58,908 nt of DNA from Cognatundibacterium crateris (GCF_010078235.1 NZ_JAABOS010000013.1:3098-62005), one strand, 5' to 3'; shown: positions 27,220 through 37,505, counted from the first letter of the stretch. The notes: generated from the letters alone by a model not told the origin. Translations and numbers: made by a program.

Positions 27220-27375
27220 ATGCGTACCCTGATTTCATCCCTGCTGTTGATTTGCCTGATGACTGCCTGCGGACAAAAGGGACCATTGACGATGCCGGAC
27301 AAGGGGACGGACAAGGCGCAATCTGTGCCGCAAGCCAAGCCGCTCAGCAGCAATCCGGACACACTGCAAAAATAA
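27220..27375 (+). CDS. lptM: Small lipoprotein LptM (YifL-like)
   Basis: A 51-residue lipoprotein. Signal MRTLISSLLLICLMTAC ends in the lipobox MTAC, and the mature start CGQKGPL is the strong signature of this family. In E. coli LptM (formerly YifL) helps oxidative maturation of the LPS translocon LptD at the outer membrane. An AAGG lies about nine bases before the ATG. The place next to cyaY is conserved. In many proteobacteria lysA or dapF follows; here the next gene is an acyltransferase on the opposite strand. Confidence 0.85.
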   Translation: MRTLISSLLLICLMTACGQKGPLTMPDKGTDKAQSVPQAKPLSSNPDTLQK

Positions 27376-27408
27376 ACTGAAGAGTTCACTTAACGACCGG
27401 ATGCACGC

Positions 27409-28026
27409 TTACTGCTGATCCTGACGTAGTTGTATCGGGCCCGCCAGATGTGGCCGACAGCCCTGTACATCCTGATAAACCTGACGAATTTGCTCCATAT
27501 CTGCCTCTTGCTCACCACTGAGTGTCAGATAGTCGACCAGGCTGACTTCTTTGCGTTTGAAGTCAAAATACGCACAAGCTAAGGGAACTTTCGCTTCCAG
27601 CGCTATATGGTAAAACCCGCTACGCCAGTGTGGCCGTAAACTGCGGGTACCCTCCGGCGCCAGCGCCATCCAGTACCAGTCAGCGCTGTGCATGGTTTTC
27701 GCCAGGCGTGCGATGGCGCCAGTTGAACTGCCACGCTCTACCGGTTCACCGCCCAGCGCACGCACTACTTTACCTAAAGTAGCGCCGGTCAGCCCCTCGA
27801 ACAGGGAAGACTTGGCGATGAAGTGAAAAGGCATGCCAATCGCGAGTTTGGCCAGGATGCCGATAGGAAAATCCCAGTTCGAGGTATGGGGATAGACGAT
27901 GATCACACCTCTGGGGCCAGGCAGTGGCTTATATCTGACCTGCCAGCCTATGAGGCGCAAAATGCGCAATGCGCTGCGCTGAACCAGGGTCTCCGAAGAT
28001 TTTTCTTGTAATAGATAGCTTGTCAT
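27409..28026 (-). CDS. Lysophospholipid acyltransferase family protein
   Basis: A 205-residue PlsC-like acyltransferase. The catalytic HX4D motif is H47-TSNW-D52, and the second motif APEGTR is at 123-128. An FEG-type segment (SLFEG) lies between them. These enzymes transfer an acyl chain to a lysophospholipid or related alcohol at the inner membrane. It is shorter than PlsC (245) and resembles the group annotated as 1-acyl-sn-glycerol-3-phosphate acyltransferase. The acceptor is unknown. The start has only a weak ribosome binding site. It converges with lptM. Confidence 0.8.
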   Translation of the reverse strand: MTSYLLQEKSSETLVQRSALRILRLIGWQVRYKPLPGPRGVIIVYPHTSNWDFPIGILAKLAIGMPFHFIAKSSLFEGLTGATLGKVVRALGGEPVERGSSTGAIARLAKTMHSADWYWMALAPEGTRSLRPHWRSGFYHIALEAKVPLACAYFDFKRKEVSLVDYLTLSGEQEADMEQIRQVYQDVQGCRPHLAGPIQLRQDQQ

Positions 28027-28078
28027 AAAAATTTGGTAGGCTAATTTTCAAACACATTATGCCGTGGAATTTTTAGCG

Positions 28079-28834
28079 ATGCAAAAATCAACAGTTACTC
28101 ATATCCTGATGCTCAGCGCATCCCTTTCCTGCCTCAGCCCACAAGCATGGGCTGCGCACCCGCTGGTGACTGAAGATCCGAATGTACAAACCCTGGGAAA
28201 ACAGCAATGGGAACTGAATACGGATGCCCGCCGCAGCAACCTCACAGGTCAGACGAATCAGCAAATCAGCGCGCTGACCTACACCTATGGTGCCAGCGAC
28301 CAGCTCGATGTGTTTTTCAATCTGCCAGGCAGACTGAATCAGTTCGCCGGTGTGGCTGACGCTTCAGCTGGTGTCAAATATCTGTTTGCTCAGAATGCGC
28401 AGCATAGCTATGGCGTCAAGCTGGAAGCCTTTATTCCCAGCGGGGCTGAGCGTAAAGGCTTGAGCGACAATGCCTATCAGCTCAGCACCACGCTGATACA
28501 CAGCTACCATCAGGATCAGTTGACGCTACACAGCAATGTCTACATGAACTGGCACCATTATCGCGACGAGCAAGCCAGCAGCGGTCAGCACACAACCGTA
28601 TGGCGGCTATCGGGCGCGGCCTTGTATGAGTTCCGCCCAGGCTGGCAAGCTGTGCTGGATCTGGGTCTGACTTCGCCGGAATCACGCCTGGAAAAACGCT
28701 GGCAACGTTATCAGACTGTGGGCCTGATCTATGCCTGCACCCCTAATCTGGATCTCGATGCGGGCCTGCAATGGAAGCAGACGCAAAGCAGCCGCAGCCA
28801 TCAGCTTGGCATAGGCCTCGCCTGGCGCTACTGA
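28079..28834 (+). CDS. Outer membrane protein, putative MetA-pathway/transporter family
   Basis: A 251-residue exported protein. The signal peptide covers about the first 25 residues (cleavage after AWA). The mature part starts AHPLVTEDPNVQTLGKQQWELNTD and continues in alternating beta-strand patterns to an aromatic C-terminus (LAWRY), as expected of a beta-barrel. It resembles proteins annotated as transporter or putative MetA pathway of phenol degradation, a family of unclear function. A GTG at 28064 in frame is possible, but the ATG at 28079 gives a cleaner signal peptide. It converges with msrQ, 14 bases apart. Confidence 0.65.
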   Translation: MQKSTVTHILMLSASLSCLSPQAWAAHPLVTEDPNVQTLGKQQWELNTDARRSNLTGQTNQQISALTYTYGASDQLDVFFNLPGRLNQFAGVADASAGVKYLFAQNAQHSYGVKLEAFIPSGAERKGLSDNAYQLSTTLIHSYHQDQLTLHSNVYMNWHHYRDEQASSGQHTTVWRLSGAALYEFRPGWQAVLDLGLTSPESRLEKRWQRYQTVGLIYACTPNLDLDAGLQWKQTQSSRSHQLGIGLAWRY

Positions 28835-28848
28835 TTCTTACACCATCA

Positions 28849-29466
28849 TTAAGTGTGACGTTCAGCGCGTTCGCGCCACTTGATAACGACGCGGTACAGC
28901 AGCAAGGCGGCCACCAGCGACGCAAACAGGTAAGGCCGGGTTAAGTCATGCTTACCGGCTTTCATCCAGTAGTAATGCAGCACGGTCAGAGGCGCAATCA
29001 CATAAATCAACTGATGCAGGCGTTGCCAGGCTTTGCCGCCCATGCGCCTGATCATGCCGTTGTGGCTGGTCACAGCCAAAGGCAGCAAAGCACAGAAGGC
29101 AATCAGCCCGACCGCAATAAACGGACGTTTGAGTACATCCGTCCACATCTCCTGCAAATCGAAAAAATGATCGAACCAAAAGAACATCAGAAAATGCAGG
29201 GCCGCATAGAAAAACGTGTACAGACCCAGCATGCGTCTGAAACGCAATAACCACGGCTGTTGCAGCAATTTACGCAGCGGTGTGACTGCGAGTGTCATCA
29301 TCAGAAAATACAAGGCCCAGTCGCCGCTGTAACGGGTCAGATATTCCAGCGGATTAGCGCCCAGTCGCTCCATCAGCAAGCCACTCAGCATGTGAGCAAA
29401 CGGGATTAAGGCAAGCAGAAACACCACTACTTTTAAGCGGCTTAATTGCGGTGCAGTCAGATTCAT
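28849..29466 (-). CDS. msrQ: Haem-binding membrane subunit MsrQ of the periplasmic methionine sulfoxide reductase
   Basis: A 205-residue integral membrane protein with about six hydrophobic segments and conserved histidines (YAALHFLMFF, WQRLHQLIY, LTVLHYYW) that bind b-type haem. It passes electrons from quinol or flavin to MsrP. The start is uncertain: the ATG at 29466 has no clear ribosome binding site, while a TTG at 29499 would place the start 10 bases after the msrP stop. Either way it is co-transcribed with msrP. Confidence 0.9.
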   Translation of the reverse strand: MNLTAPQLSRLKVVVFLLALIPFAHMLSGLLMERLGANPLEYLTRYSGDWALYFLMMTLAVTPLRKLLQQPWLLRFRRMLGLYTFFYAALHFLMFFWFDHFFDLQEMWTDVLKRPFIAVGLIAFCALLPLAVTSHNGMIRRMGGKAWQRLHQLIYVIAPLTVLHYYWMKAGKHDLTRPYLFASLVAALLLYRVVIKWRERAERHT

Positions 29467-29509
29467 AGTCAGCGAATGTGCTATCAGCGAGGGTGGCAAC
29501 AGCCTGGAT

Positions 29510-30490
29510 TCAATAGAATTTTTTCAAATCCATCCCGGTATACAAAGATGCCACTTCAGGATAGCCATTGAACATCAGGGTCTTGCGTTTGCGGGCAAAT
29601 AAACCGTCTTCACCGATGCGGCGTTCAGACGCCTGCGACCAGCGCGGATGATCGACCTCGGGATTCACGTTCGAATAAAAGCCATATTCGCGCGGCGCTG
29701 TTTTATTCCAGGCCGTGGCTGGCTGCTCTTTGGTAAAACGGATTTTGACGATAGATTTGACCGACTTAAAGCCATACTTCCACGGCAGTACCATACGCAC
29801 CGGCGCACCATTCTGATTCGGTAACACCTCGCCATACATGCCGAAGGTCAGCAGCGCCAGCGGATGTGCTGCTTCATCCAGCCGCAAGCCCTCGGTGTAA
29901 GGCCAGTCCAGCACGGGTGAGCGCACACCGGGCATCTGCTTTTTATCATCCAGGGTCACGAATTCTATGTACTTGGCATTGCCGGTGGGTTCGGCTTTTT
30001 TGATCAGATGCGATAGCGAATACCCTATCCATGGCACCACCATAGACCAGCCTTCCACGCAGCGGAAACGGTAAATACGCTCTTCCAGCGTCGCCAGCTT
30101 AAGCAGACTGTCGATATCGAGTACAAAGGGCTTTTTAACTTCGCCCTCTATGCTGACCGTCCAGGGCCGCGTCTTCAGGCTGCCTGCCATGATGGCAGGC
30201 TCAGATTTATCGGTACCGAATTCGTAAAAATTATTGTAGGTGGTCGCATCTTTCTGCGAGGTCTTTTTATCCAGTATTGCATAGGCCGGATTCGGGCTGG
30301 CGACCAGCTTCTGCGCAGATGCGGTTTGCGCATGCGCCTCGCGGTTCGCCATTTCCCACAAAGCGCTGCCAGCCACAGAGCCCAGCGCGAGCTGGCGGAT
30401 AAACTGACGCCGCTCTTCAAACACGGCACGTGGCGTGATTTCTGAAGAATAAGGCAGATCCAGGCCATTGGCCGCGCGTTGTATGATCAT
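29510..30490 (-). CDS. msrP: Periplasmic methionine sulfoxide reductase catalytic subunit MsrP
   Basis: A 326-residue molybdopterin enzyme. It has a twin-arginine signal ([12 protein letters not shown], Arg27-Arg28) and an AHAQ cleavage region near 55. The molybdenum ligand Cys144 lies in [14 protein letters not shown]. The family's substrate and cofactor contacts [23 protein letters not shown] are seen downstream as [13 protein letters not shown]. It repairs oxidised methionine in periplasmic proteins after export in folded form. msrQ follows immediately. Confidence 0.94.
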   Translation of the reverse strand: MIIQRAANGLDLPYSSEITPRAVFEERRQFIRQLALGSVAGSALWEMANREAHAQTASAQKLVASPNPAYAILDKKTSQKDATTYNNFYEFGTDKSEPAIMAGSLKTRPWTVSIEGEVKKPFVLDIDSLLKLATLEERIYRFRCVEGWSMVVPWIGYSLSHLIKKAEPTGNAKYIEFVTLDDKKQMPGVRSPVLDWPYTEGLRLDEAAHPLALLTFGMYGEVLPNQNGAPVRMVLPWKYGFKSVKSIVKIRFTKEQPATAWNKTAPREYGFYSNVNPEVDHPRWSQASERRIGEDGLFARKRKTLMFNGYPEVASLYTGMDLKKFY

Positions 30491-30708
30491 GATTCACTCC
30501 TGTGAGCGTAGATGGATAAGCTGTGCTTAACGCCAGTTGCTGCAGCAGTTTTTGAGTCAGATCCCGTGCAGCGAAGGCGCTAGTCTCTCATGAGTCGGGA
30601 ATTCTCGCAGAACCTTACAAAACTGAACAAACGAACCGTAAGAAAGCCAAGGAGCTGGCTAAAGTACATCATCCCGTCAGCCACGCTGTTGGGGGCCACA
30701 AGCCAAAT

Positions 30709-30736
30709 AAAAAAGCCATGCATGCATGGCTTTTTT
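30709..30736. terminator. Bidirectional intrinsic terminator upstream of msrP / downstream of ccsB
   Basis: A perfect 28-base palindrome: six A, GCCATG, loop CATG, CATGGC, six T. On the minus strand it lies 28 bases after the ccsB stop and is a strong terminator for the cytochrome assembly genes, isolating msrPQ. Confidence 0.92.
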
Positions 30737-30764
30737 AAGATGAATGCTAAGCGTCTTGCCGGAT

Positions 30765-31913
30765 TCAGAGCGTACCGTAGGAATGCAAGCCGGACAGGAA
30801 CATATTCACGCCCAGGAAAGCAAAGCTGGTGATCAGCAAGCCCAGTAAGGCCCACCAGGCGGCGACCTGACCGCGCAATCCCTTCATCAAACGCATATGC
30901 AGCCAGGCAGCGTAATTCAGCCAGACGATCAGGGCCCAGGTCTCTTTCGGGTCCCAGGACCAATAACCACCCCAGGCTTCTGCGGCCCATAAAGCGCCGA
31001 GAATAGTGGCAATGGTGAAAAAGGCAAAGCCAACCGCGATCGCCTTGTACATCACATCATCCAACAATTCCAGCGCGGGCAAACGGTCTGCCAGCCAGCC
31101 TTTGGACTTTAACAGATAGGCGACCGCCACCATGGCCGCCAGCGCAAAGGTGCCGTAACCAATGAAGTTGGCAGGTACATGAATTTTCATCCACCAGCTT
31201 TGCAGCGCCGGAACCAGCGGCTGGATTTCTGCCGCATCACGGCTGACCGAATACCACAGCAGAAAACCGACTGCGGCAGAAATCACCAGCAGCACAAAAG
31301 CACCGAGCGCACGCGTCGCATATTGCTGCTCGTAGTAGAGGTAGAACAGAGCCGTAATCAGCGCAAACAACACGAATACTTCGTACAGATTCGATACCGG
31401 GATATGGCCGATATCAGCACCAACCAGATACGACTCATACCAACGCACCAGCATGCCGGTAAAGCCCATCACCACGGCGGCCCAGCACAGTATGGAGCCA
31501 ACCGAAGAACCGAAATCTGAACGCAGTATCAGCCCGCCCCAGTAAAACAGGGTAGCCAGAAAAAACAGCGTACTCATCCACAGTATCGCAGACTGGCTGG
31601 ACAGCAGATATTTGAGGAAAAATTTTTGATTCGCCAGCTCCAGATTGCCGGCATACAGGCTGGTGGCTGACAAACTCAACAGTGCCAGTATCAGCATCAG
31701 GGGCCGTACCGGTTTCCAGCGCCAGCCCAGCCAGGCAAAGGTCGGTGCTGCCAGCAGCAAAATCGCTTTTTCGTAGATATCCATAAAGGACCCGAAACGC
31801 GACAAAGCAAACAGCGATGCGGCGCACAAGGCCGCTGCATACGCCCAGTCGACAATGCTCAGGCGCTTGAAAAAGCTCTGCTGGGTCTGGTAGTTCTGTG
31901 TCATTTCCATCAT
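30765..31913 (-). CDS. ccsB: System II cytochrome c assembly protein CcsB (CcsA/ResC family)
   Basis: A 382-residue membrane protein with about eight to ten hydrophobic spans. The tryptophan-rich haem-binding motif is WGGYWSWDPKETW, and flanking histidines occur in IHVPANFIGYG and AAWLHMRLMK. With ResB it moves haem to the periplasm and attaches it to CXXCH motifs of apocytochromes. GGAGGC lies six bases before the ATG. It is 88 bases downstream of resB. Naming varies (CcsA, CcsB, ResC) for the same role. Confidence 0.92.
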   Translation of the reverse strand: MMEMTQNYQTQQSFFKRLSIVDWAYAAALCAASLFALSRFGSFMDIYEKAILLLAAPTFAWLGWRWKPVRPLMLILALLSLSATSLYAGNLELANQKFFLKYLLSSQSAILWMSTLFFLATLFYWGGLILRSDFGSSVGSILCWAAVVMGFTGMLVRWYESYLVGADIGHIPVSNLYEVFVLFALITALFYLYYEQQYATRALGAFVLLVISAAVGFLLWYSVSRDAAEIQPLVPALQSWWMKIHVPANFIGYGTFALAAMVAVAYLLKSKGWLADRLPALELLDDVMYKAIAVGFAFFTIATILGALWAAEAWGGYWSWDPKETWALIVWLNYAAWLHMRLMKGLRGQVAAWWALLGLLITSFAFLGVNMFLSGLHSYGTL

Positions 31914-32001
31914 TTTTATGCCTCCGGCCTGAAGCGAATTATGCGCATCAGTGTAAATAATCTGTGTCCTGTGTGTTCAGTGCGTTCTGTGCGCCCGGCA
32001 C

Positions 32002-34149
32002 TCACGGTTTGGCTTCCTGTGCGATTGCGGCCAGTCCCTGGCTGAGCTGGGCAAATTCCTTTTCAAAATCCAGGGTCTTACGTTGTGAACTCATGGCCAT
32101 CAGTATATGTGATCCCTGCCCATCCGCTTTGAGCCAGATCCACAGGCGACGCTCACGGATGTAGAACATGGCAAAAACACCGAGTACCAGCAACAGGCAA
32201 CCAAAATACACCACATTCTTACCCGGTGAACGGGTAATTTGTAATACCGATGCTTTCACCTCTTCAAACCCACGCAGTTGCAAATACACAGGTGCATGAT
32301 AAAAGGCCGCATCCGACAAGGCAGTGGTCGCCAGTTGCAGGAAGCGCGCATGCTTTTCTGTCATTTCCAATGCGGGCAAACCGTCCTGCTCCCTGGCCAG
32401 CATCCATAAATTCCATAAGCTGCCATTGAGTATCTTAATCATCACATCTGCTGCTTTGGCCTGATCAGCCGCCGGTATCTTTTGTTCCAGATAGCGCGAG
32501 ATCGCAACAAAACCGGCATCCTGTCCATTCCCCGCAAAAATCGCCAGGCTGTTGGCCGCTGAGGCCTGGATCTGCTGGCGCATATCGCCAGAGTTGGCCA
32601 TGCTCGCCGGTAAGGCGCCGGCGGCAAAGCGATCGGCGGCTTTTTCACGCAAGGCCTTATTGTGTAAGGCCGCGCGCAAACGCATCCATTCCGTCACACT
32701 ATCATTCTCATCCGCCGGTATGCGCAGAAAACGAAAGCCATCGGCAGCTGATTCGCGCACCCCGCTCAGTATCATGTAATCGCCATCAATCAGCATGGGC
32801 TGCATGTAATTCATGAATTCTTTAGCCTGACCAGTCTTATCGCGCAGCTTGTACTGGAAGCTGGGACCGACGTTTTTGAATTCTTTGGTATTGACGTTTT
32901 TGGCGGCAGAACCCAATTGCTTACTCAGATCCGCACTCAACCGCTCATTGAAACTCTTATTCGTATCAACCGCACGTACATCCGTGCCATTCTTCGCCAT
33001 ATTCTCAACATTAAAGGGCCGGAATCCCGTCCATTCTATGCTGTAACTCTGCTGGTCTGCGGCGGTCAGTTGCGTGCTGCCACCGACTTCGCCTTTCAGG
33101 CCAGTACCCGCTGCGCTATCACCCGTCATCGCATAAGTCTGCAATTGCAAGCGGCTGCCACCATCTTCAAAACTGGACTGATAGACCGCGATACCCTGAT
33201 AAATTAAGGGTTGATTGACCTTAATGGTGGCTTCGGTTTTTTTACCGGTTTCATGGTCGGTCAGTATCACATCACTGGCGAACAGTTTAGGCATACCGCT
33301 GCTGTAAAAATCGATATGGAATTTTTTTAGCTGCAGCGTGAAAGGCAGGTCCTGAATCAGCACGCCGCTAGCCTGGGTAATGATGGCGGTATTACTGCTG
33401 CTGCCTTCCGGTATCAGTGAATTACCACGGAAACTGGGATTCCCCAATGGCAGGCGATGTTGCTGAGGAATGTTAGCGATAATACCGGCACCTTCATAGG
33501 GCACTTTGCCACCAAACCAGCGTTGCAAACGGATAGGTAATTCTGAGTCCAGCATCGCCCCCAGTACGATCACGACGATAGCTGAATGCGCGAGGATATA
33601 ACCCCATTTATTAGCGGCGCCCTGACGCGCGGCGATCAGTGTGGCGCCATCTTTCGCGACCAGCTTTTGCTGATAACCGAGGCTGGCTAATAATTGCTGC
33701 GCGTGCTGCCGCACCGTAGCTGGCTGCTGCGCCGAAGTCCATTCACCACGGTGATGGAAATTCCTCAGTGATTGCTCGCGTACATTGTCGCGCCAGCTGC
33801 GCATATCCTTCAGCATCTTGGGCGCATTGCGGATCACACACAGGCTGGTCGATACCACCAACAGGCCAACCATGAACAAAAACCACCAGGCGGAGTACAC
33901 CGAATACAGGCCGAATTTATCCAGCACCTCATACCAGAAAGGACCGAACTGGTTCACATAGTTCGGCATGGGTTCATTCTGTTTGAGCACGGTGCCTATT
34001 ACCGCACCGATTGCAATCAGCACCAGAATACTGATGGCAAAACGCATAGAGGACAGCAATTCCACACTGTCAGCCAGCCAGGCCTGTCGTGTGCGCAGCT
34101 GTATCCCGCCGGTATCGGTGGGGCTTTCAAAATCCAACTTATTGTCCAT
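32002..34149 (-). CDS. resB: System II cytochrome c assembly protein ResB
   Basis: A 715-residue protein with membrane spans at about 35-55, 85-105 and 180-200 and near 670, enclosing a large periplasmic domain. The region VESLSSMRFAISILVLIAI and the GAMLDSELPIRLQ segment fit ResB (Ccs1). It binds apocytochrome and, with CcsB, ligates haem. The adjacent cytochrome c4 gene upstream on the same strand is an obvious client. No strong ribosome binding site is visible ahead of the ATG. Confidence 0.93.
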   Translation of the reverse strand: MDNKLDFESPTDTGGIQLRTRQAWLADSVELLSSMRFAISILVLIAIGAVIGTVLKQNEPMPNYVNQFGPFWYEVLDKFGLYSVYSAWWFLFMVGLLVVSTSLCVIRNAPKMLKDMRSWRDNVREQSLRNFHHRGEWTSAQQPATVRQHAQQLLASLGYQQKLVAKDGATLIAARQGAANKWGYILAHSAIVVIVLGAMLDSELPIRLQRWFGGKVPYEGAGIIANIPQQHRLPLGNPSFRGNSLIPEGSSSNTAIITQASGVLIQDLPFTLQLKKFHIDFYSSGMPKLFASDVILTDHETGKKTEATIKVNQPLIYQGIAVYQSSFEDGGSRLQLQTYAMTGDSAAGTGLKGEVGGSTQLTAADQQSYSIEWTGFRPFNVENMAKNGTDVRAVDTNKSFNERLSADLSKQLGSAAKNVNTKEFKNVGPSFQYKLRDKTGQAKEFMNYMQPMLIDGDYMILSGVRESAADGFRFLRIPADENDSVTEWMRLRAALHNKALREKAADRFAAGALPASMANSGDMRQQIQASAANSLAIFAGNGQDAGFVAISRYLEQKIPAADQAKAADVMIKILNGSLWNLWMLAREQDGLPALEMTEKHARFLQLATTALSDAAFYHAPVYLQLRGFEEVKASVLQITRSPGKNVVYFGCLLLVLGVFAMFYIRERRLWIWLKADGQGSHILMAMSSQRKTLDFEKEFAQLSQGLAAIAQEAKP

Positions 34150-34474
34150 ACTGTTCCGATGAAAATTCTACAGAGCTCAGGTACTGTACATCCCGCCTGA
34201 TGCGCCCGGCCTGAGCATATTCGGCTCACTGAAGTGGCACCCAGTCTGATGCGCTGAGCTGCAAGCGCGTGACGGCCGGCACCTGATCAAAAAAAAAGGG
34301 GATGGCTGCGCGCCACCCCCTTCATCATTCCTTCAAGTCAGCCGTTTTTCAGGCATCCGGAACTGCCAGAACTGTCCCGGTCATGCATGGCGACTAGCCG
34401 TCAATCCTGAACTGGCTGCTCAGGCAGAACAAGCTGCCATCACACCGCTGGGGCGGCTTTAAGTCCATCCGGTA
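34150..34474. other. 325-bp intergenic region between cytochrome c4 and resB
   Basis: No gene. It holds the c4 terminator (34289-34320) and presumably the resB promoter, for which I saw no clear hexamers. A few short GC-rich dyads occur between the c4 stop and its terminator (for example GGCAG-AACAAG-CTGCC near 34420), giving c4 a structured 3' UTR of about 180 bases. Confidence 0.55.
34289..34320 (-). terminator. Intrinsic terminator of the cytochrome c4 gene
   Basis: On the minus strand GGGGGTGGC pairs with GCCATCCCC (one mismatch) around a five-base loop, followed by nine T. It separates c4 from resB. Confidence 0.85.
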
Positions 34475-35173
34475 TTATTTCAGTCCGGCGATGTAATCAG
34501 CGACTGCGCGCATTTCATCTTCAGACATAGACTTCGCTATCGTTGTCATCTGCACACTGTTGACGCGTGAACCCTGAATCTTTGCGCCATCTTTACGGGA
34601 GCCATTGTAGAAAGCCTGTAATTGCGCCAGTGTGTAATCCTGATGCTGTCCGGCGATACGCGGGAACTGGGCTGGAATACCGGCACCGTTCGGGCTGTGG
34701 CAACCGGCACAGGCTGGAACGTTTTTCTCAGCGATACCACCACGGTAAATTTGTTTGCCGAGTTCGACGATATCTTTATTTTTCGCCGCGCCTGGTGCAG
34801 ATTTTTGTGCATTCAGATAGACCGCGACATTCTTCATGTCGTCAGCCGTGAGACTTTTGGCAAATGCGGTCATGGTCGCATTATTACGCGCACCGCTGGC
34901 GAACTCAGTGAGTTGTTTGACCAGATAGGCATCATGCTGGGCAGCTAATTTCGGATTCACACTGATGGTGGAATTTCCGGCTTCACCATGGCAGGAGGCG
35001 CAGGCAACGATACCGCGTGCCGCATCACCGTTTTTGTACAGCGCTTCGCCTTTGGCTGCATCCGCTTTAGCAGGCTTCGCTTCCTGATTCGCATACGCGA
35101 CTGAAGTGAGGGAGGACAAAGCCAGTACGGCCATGCCAAGAGACTTCATAACTGGTAAGTAAGCACGTTTCAT
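34475..35173 (-). CDS. Dihaem cytochrome c4
   Basis: A 232-residue periplasmic dihaem protein. The signal peptide ends near residue 29 (AYA). Two CXXCH sites are C58-ASC-H62 and C155-AGC-H159, each followed by methionines that can be the sixth ligand (TMTAFAKSLT, QMTTIAKSMS). The two halves are repeats. Cytochrome c4 carries electrons from the bc1 complex to terminal oxidases. Its position next to resB-ccsB, which attach its haems, is typical of betaproteobacteria. It is divergent from engB. Confidence 0.94.
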   Translation of the reverse strand: MKRAYLPVMKSLGMAVLALSSLTSVAYANQEAKPAKADAAKGEALYKNGDAARGIVACASCHGEAGNSTISVNPKLAAQHDAYLVKQLTEFASGARNNATMTAFAKSLTADDMKNVAVYLNAQKSAPGAAKNKDIVELGKQIYRGGIAEKNVPACAGCHSPNGAGIPAQFPRIAGQHQDYTLAQLQAFYNGSRKDGAKIQGSRVNSVQMTTIAKSMSEDEMRAVADYIAGLK

Positions 35174-35374
35174 TCATACACCCTGAGACTAAATAATAGA
35201 AATCTGCCCTGTTGGCGACACGTAGCTGCGAAGCTGCTGCGGAAAAGAGAGAAACAGCAACCAGAGTAGGCACGGAAAAAGATAGCGCTGCCCATTACCT
35301 AACCCCTTATTGTACAATAGCTTTCAGGCGTTATAACGGCCAACTGTTGCATTTTTCCACTTTTCCTTTCCTTT

Positions 35375-36157
35375 ATGTCTATCCTCTGGCAAGCCCGCTT
35401 TTTTACCACGGTCAATCATTTACGAGATCTGCCGCGGACCCATGTTCCGGAAATCGCATTCGCAGGCCGTTCCAACGCCGGCAAGTCGACCGCTATTAAT
35501 ACACTATGCAACCAGAAGAAGCTTTGTTTTGCATCAAAGACTCCGGGACGAACCCAGCACATTAATTACTTTTCCATCGGTGGCGCCCACGTTGCGATGC
35601 ATCGCAAGGATGAAACCAAGGTCGATGAGATCCGCGCCATGCTGGTCGATTTGCCTGGATATGGCTATGCGGAAGTTCCTGGCGCAGCCAAAAATCACTG
35701 GAACCAATTGCTCGGTGCGTATGTGCAGCGCCGCACCCAGCTCGCTGCGCTGGTGCTGATCATGGATGCACGCCGTCCGTTCACCGATCTCGACATACAG
35801 ATGCTGGAATGGTTTGCACCTAGCGGTCGCCCGATACACTGCATCCTGACCAAGGCCGATAAGCTCAACAATAATGAATCCGCCAATGCCTTGCGTCATG
35901 CCAAAACGGTGCTGGAGCGCTACAAGGATGACCAGGGTCCGCTGTTCCCGTATAGCGTACAGTTATTCTCAGCCTTAAAACGGATTGGTATCGAAGAAGC
36001 GGATGCCACTGTGCGCGCATTGCTTGGGCTGGATCAAGAACTGCCTGCCGCAGTAGCCGACAATGCTGACACTGATTCTACTGCTGATGCAGATGTTGAT
36101 ACTGTTGCTGCCGCTGGCCATGCAGCGCTGCCGGACGGCGACGCCAATCCGGTCTGA
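35375..36157 (+). CDS. engB: Ribosome biogenesis GTPase EngB (YihA/YsxC)
   Basis: A 260-residue GTPase needed for large-subunit assembly. G1 is GRSNAGKS (31-38), with G2 around KTPGRTQ, G3 in [11 protein letters not shown], and G4 TKAD. The core ends near residue 217; beyond it is an acidic, Ala/Asp-rich tail of about 40 residues ([20 protein letters not shown]) not found in E. coli YihA (210). The tail looks disordered. The gene is divergent from cytochrome c4. Confidence 0.93.
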   Translation: MSILWQARFFTTVNHLRDLPRTHVPEIAFAGRSNAGKSTAINTLCNQKKLCFASKTPGRTQHINYFSIGGAHVAMHRKDETKVDEIRAMLVDLPGYGYAEVPGAAKNHWNQLLGAYVQRRTQLAALVLIMDARRPFTDLDIQMLEWFAPSGRPIHCILTKADKLNNNESANALRHAKTVLERYKDDQGPLFPYSVQLFSALKRIGIEEADATVRALLGLDQELPAAVADNADTDSTADADVDTVAAAGHAALPDGDANPV

Positions 36158-36194
36158 GTGAGGCGCCAGGCGCGCGGTTTTGCAGCGCTCCGCT

Positions 36195-36311
36195 AAAAAA
36201 AATCCCCGGCATCATGCTATGTTGCCGGGGAAAGTAACACCAGTTCGAATAGGGACGAATGGTGTCCCGCTCAGGGAGGAGAAGCGGTAGGCATGGAGTA
36301 CGCTCCAACCT
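36195..36311 (-). ncRNA. Candidate small RNA with four hairpins and an intrinsic terminator
   Basis: Read on the minus strand, the engB-hemB gap gives a chain of hairpins. (1) GGAG/CTCC at 36295-36306. (2) CCGCT/AGCGG at 36267-36287, whose loop contains CTCCTCCC, complementary to a Shine-Dalgarno. (3) A 9-bp stem with one bulge, CACCA-TTCG with CGAA-C-TGGTG, at 36238-36264. (4) An 8-bp CCCCGGCA/TGCCGGGG stem at 36204-36230 followed by A and eight T. The T-run lies only on the minus strand, where no protein gene reads into it. The 5' end and promoter are not defined. An alternative GGGAC/GTCCC pairing exists. No known family was recognised. Confidence 0.5.
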
Positions 36312-36337
36312 GTAGCTTATGATGCATGTATCTCTGA

Positions 36338-37390
<1,053 letters not shown>

Positions 37391-37393
<3 letters not shown>

Positions 37394-37461
37394 TTTCAGG
37401 TCTGATTTCAGGTCTGATTTCAGGTCTGATTTCAGGTCTGATTTTAATCTGATTTAGGTCC
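37391..37461 (+). repeat. 12-bp tandem repeat overlapping the hemB stop codon
   Basis: Four exact copies of TGATTTCAGGTC (37391-37438) are followed by two degraded copies (to 37461). The first TGA is the hemB stop. Each GGTCTGATTT can pair with AAATCAGACC at 37467-37476. Confidence 0.9.
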
Positions 37462-37482
37462 TGCACAAATCAGACCGATGCT

Positions 37483-37505
37483 GGTCAGCAGCCGTGCTGC
37501 TGACC
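37483..37505 (+). terminator. Probable hemB terminator hairpin
   Basis: GGTCAGCAG and CTGCTGACC form a perfect 9-bp stem with a CCGTG loop, followed by TTCCCTTCC. It lies inside the long open frame that precedes corA, which argues that translation of corA begins downstream. Confidence 0.6.

Noticed and set aside
30590..30832. 80-codon plus-strand frame before ccsB
   Set aside because: It spans a perfect bidirectional terminator and runs antisense into ccsB.
36078..36308. 76-codon minus-strand frame overlapping the engB end and the hairpin region
   Set aside because: It reads through the terminator stem and into engB antisense. The dense hairpins favour a non-coding RNA, though a short peptide cannot be fully excluded.
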